Positions 63,291 through 64,000 of a stretch of 64,000 nt of DNA are shown here, in pieces. The notes below the pieces were generated by a model, which was not told where the DNA came from, ran no database searches, and worked only from the letters and a program-made list of their open reading frames with translations. Within the stretch, counting starts at the first letter, position 1. Every line of letters starts with the position of its first letter. Source of the stretch: Periweissella cryptocerci (GTDB lineage: Bacteria > Bacillota > Bacilli > Lactobacillales > Lactobacillaceae); contig NZ_CP037940.1 in NCBI RefSeq assembly GCF_004358325.1, positions 2,170,001 through 2,234,000 on the forward strand, written 5' to 3'. Both the position numbers and the translations under genes were made by a program.

Positions 63291-64000
63291 GTGGAAACAA
63301 AAATGCTAACGACAGCGCCTGCTGATTTACAGACAGCAGCTGCGATGATTAATAAAGGACAAGTGGTGGCCTTTCCGACTGAAACAGTTTACGGTTTAGG
63401 TGCGGATGCAACTAACGAAAGTGCCGTTAAAAAAGTTTTTGCAGCTAAACACCGTCCAGCTGACAATCCTTTGATTGTGACTGTCGCCAGCGTGGAAATG
63501 GTGCAACGCTTTGTCGAAGTAATTCCGGCACAAGCACAAAAGTTGATTGATGCCTTTTGGCCAGGATCATTAACTATTATTATGGAGTATATTCCAGGCA
63601 AACTTTCACCGATTGTGACGGGTGGCTTACCAACAGTGGCCTTTCGCCTACCAGCTAGCCCAGTAACGCGCGAAGTGATTGCGTTGGCCGATACACCGAT
63701 TGTGGGGCCAAGTGCCAATACTTCGGGTAAGCCATCGCCAACGACTGCTCAGCATGTCTGGCATGATATGCACGGTAAGATTGCCGGTATTATAGACGAT
63801 GGTGCAACGCGGGTCGGGGTTGAATCAACCGTGATTGACATGACTACTGAAATTCCAACTATTTTACGTCCAGGAGCGGTGACCCAAGAAGAGCTTGAAG
63901 CTGTGATTGGCACAGTTAATTCAGAGCATCGTAAAGTTGGCGCTGATGAAACGCCGAAAGCACCTGGGATGAAGTATCGCCACTATGCGCCGGATGTACC
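63291..64000 (+). CDS. tsaC: Threonylcarbamoyl-AMP synthase (Sua5/YwlC/TsaC), partial
   Basis: The frame is open from GTG 63291 (AAGGAG upstream; in-frame ATG at 63303) to the window end. Typical motifs: GQVVAFPTETVYGLGADA, AAKHRPADNPLIV, FWPGSLTII, RLPASPVTREVI, GPSANTSGKPSPT and STVIDM. The stretch KAPGMKYRHYAP marks the start of the Sua5-type C-terminal extension, so this is the long Sua5 form. Makes the t6A precursor for tRNA. Confidence 0.94.
   Translation, partial: METKMLTTAPADLQTAAAMINKGQVVAFPTETVYGLGADATNESAVKKVFAAKHRPADNPLIVTVASVEMVQRFVEVIPAQAQKLIDAFWPGSLTIIMEYIPGKLSPIVTGGLPTVAFRLPASPVTREVIALADTPIVGPSANTSGKPSPTTAQHVWHDMHGKIAGIIDDGATRVGVESTVIDMTTEIPTILRPGAVTQEELEAVIGTVNSEHRKVGADETPKAPGMKYRHYAPDV

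Overview
The window reads as a chromosomal segment of a low-to-moderate GC, heterofermentative lactic acid bacterium. Weissella or a close Leuconostoc/Weissella-type Lactobacillaceae genus fits best. The evidence is a bifunctional AdhE, a Lactobacillus-type AraB/AraD pair, PepV, MurT-GatD, GlnP-type SBP-TMD fusions, PerR, two mntH-usp pairs and the order tdk-prfA-prmC-sua5. The genus is inferred from gene content, not from a database search.

Layout. 1-12955 is a metal and oxidative-stress block: multicopper oxidase, a Met-rich membrane peptide, an MFS exporter, perR, two VIT-type Fe/Mn transporters, mntH-usp, a CadD-type exporter with a CzrA-like sensor, mntR and a second mntH-usp. Three near-perfect PerR boxes (3018, 5089, 21114) tie the MFS gene, perR/VIT and the NADH oxidase to one peroxide regulon. 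13596-20494 holds regulators and ABC exporters (LytTR+DUF3021, MarR+LmrA-like ABC+31-aa peptide, MacB-like ABC). 21212-29560 holds NADH oxidase, an AI-2E family protein, an AT-rich zinc-ribbon orphan, a K+ channel, nnrD and pepV. 29722-34538 holds two paralogous amino-acid ABC transporter genes, one with its ATPase gene. Each is preceded by an Asn-rich leader peptide and an intrinsic terminator. 35068-36618 is a cluster of small secreted proteins, including a tandem duplicate and a gene split at a classic -1 slippery heptamer. 36719-47778 is mostly housekeeping (ung, pta, adhE, msrC, folC, radC, lemA, htpX). 48040-57494 is a carbohydrate region with cre sites (araB, an LRR surface protein, SDR, araD, sugar porter, TetR, SDR). 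57906-64000 is murT-gatD and tdk-prfA-prmC-sua5.

Two observations stand out. (1) Ten copies (A-J) of a dispersed, MITE-like element of about 0.2-0.7 kb lie in this window. The better preserved copies have inverted ends beginning GGCT and 8-bp target duplications. Inside is a roughly 180-200-nt domain whose helices (a long closing stem, P2, P3, a P3-base helix and P4) are kept by compensatory base changes between copies. Essentially every copy abuts an intrinsic terminator. (2) The two GlnP-type transporter genes have the layout of ribosome-mediated transcription attenuation keyed to asparagine, which is unusual for Gram-positive lactic acid bacteria, where T-boxes normally do this job.
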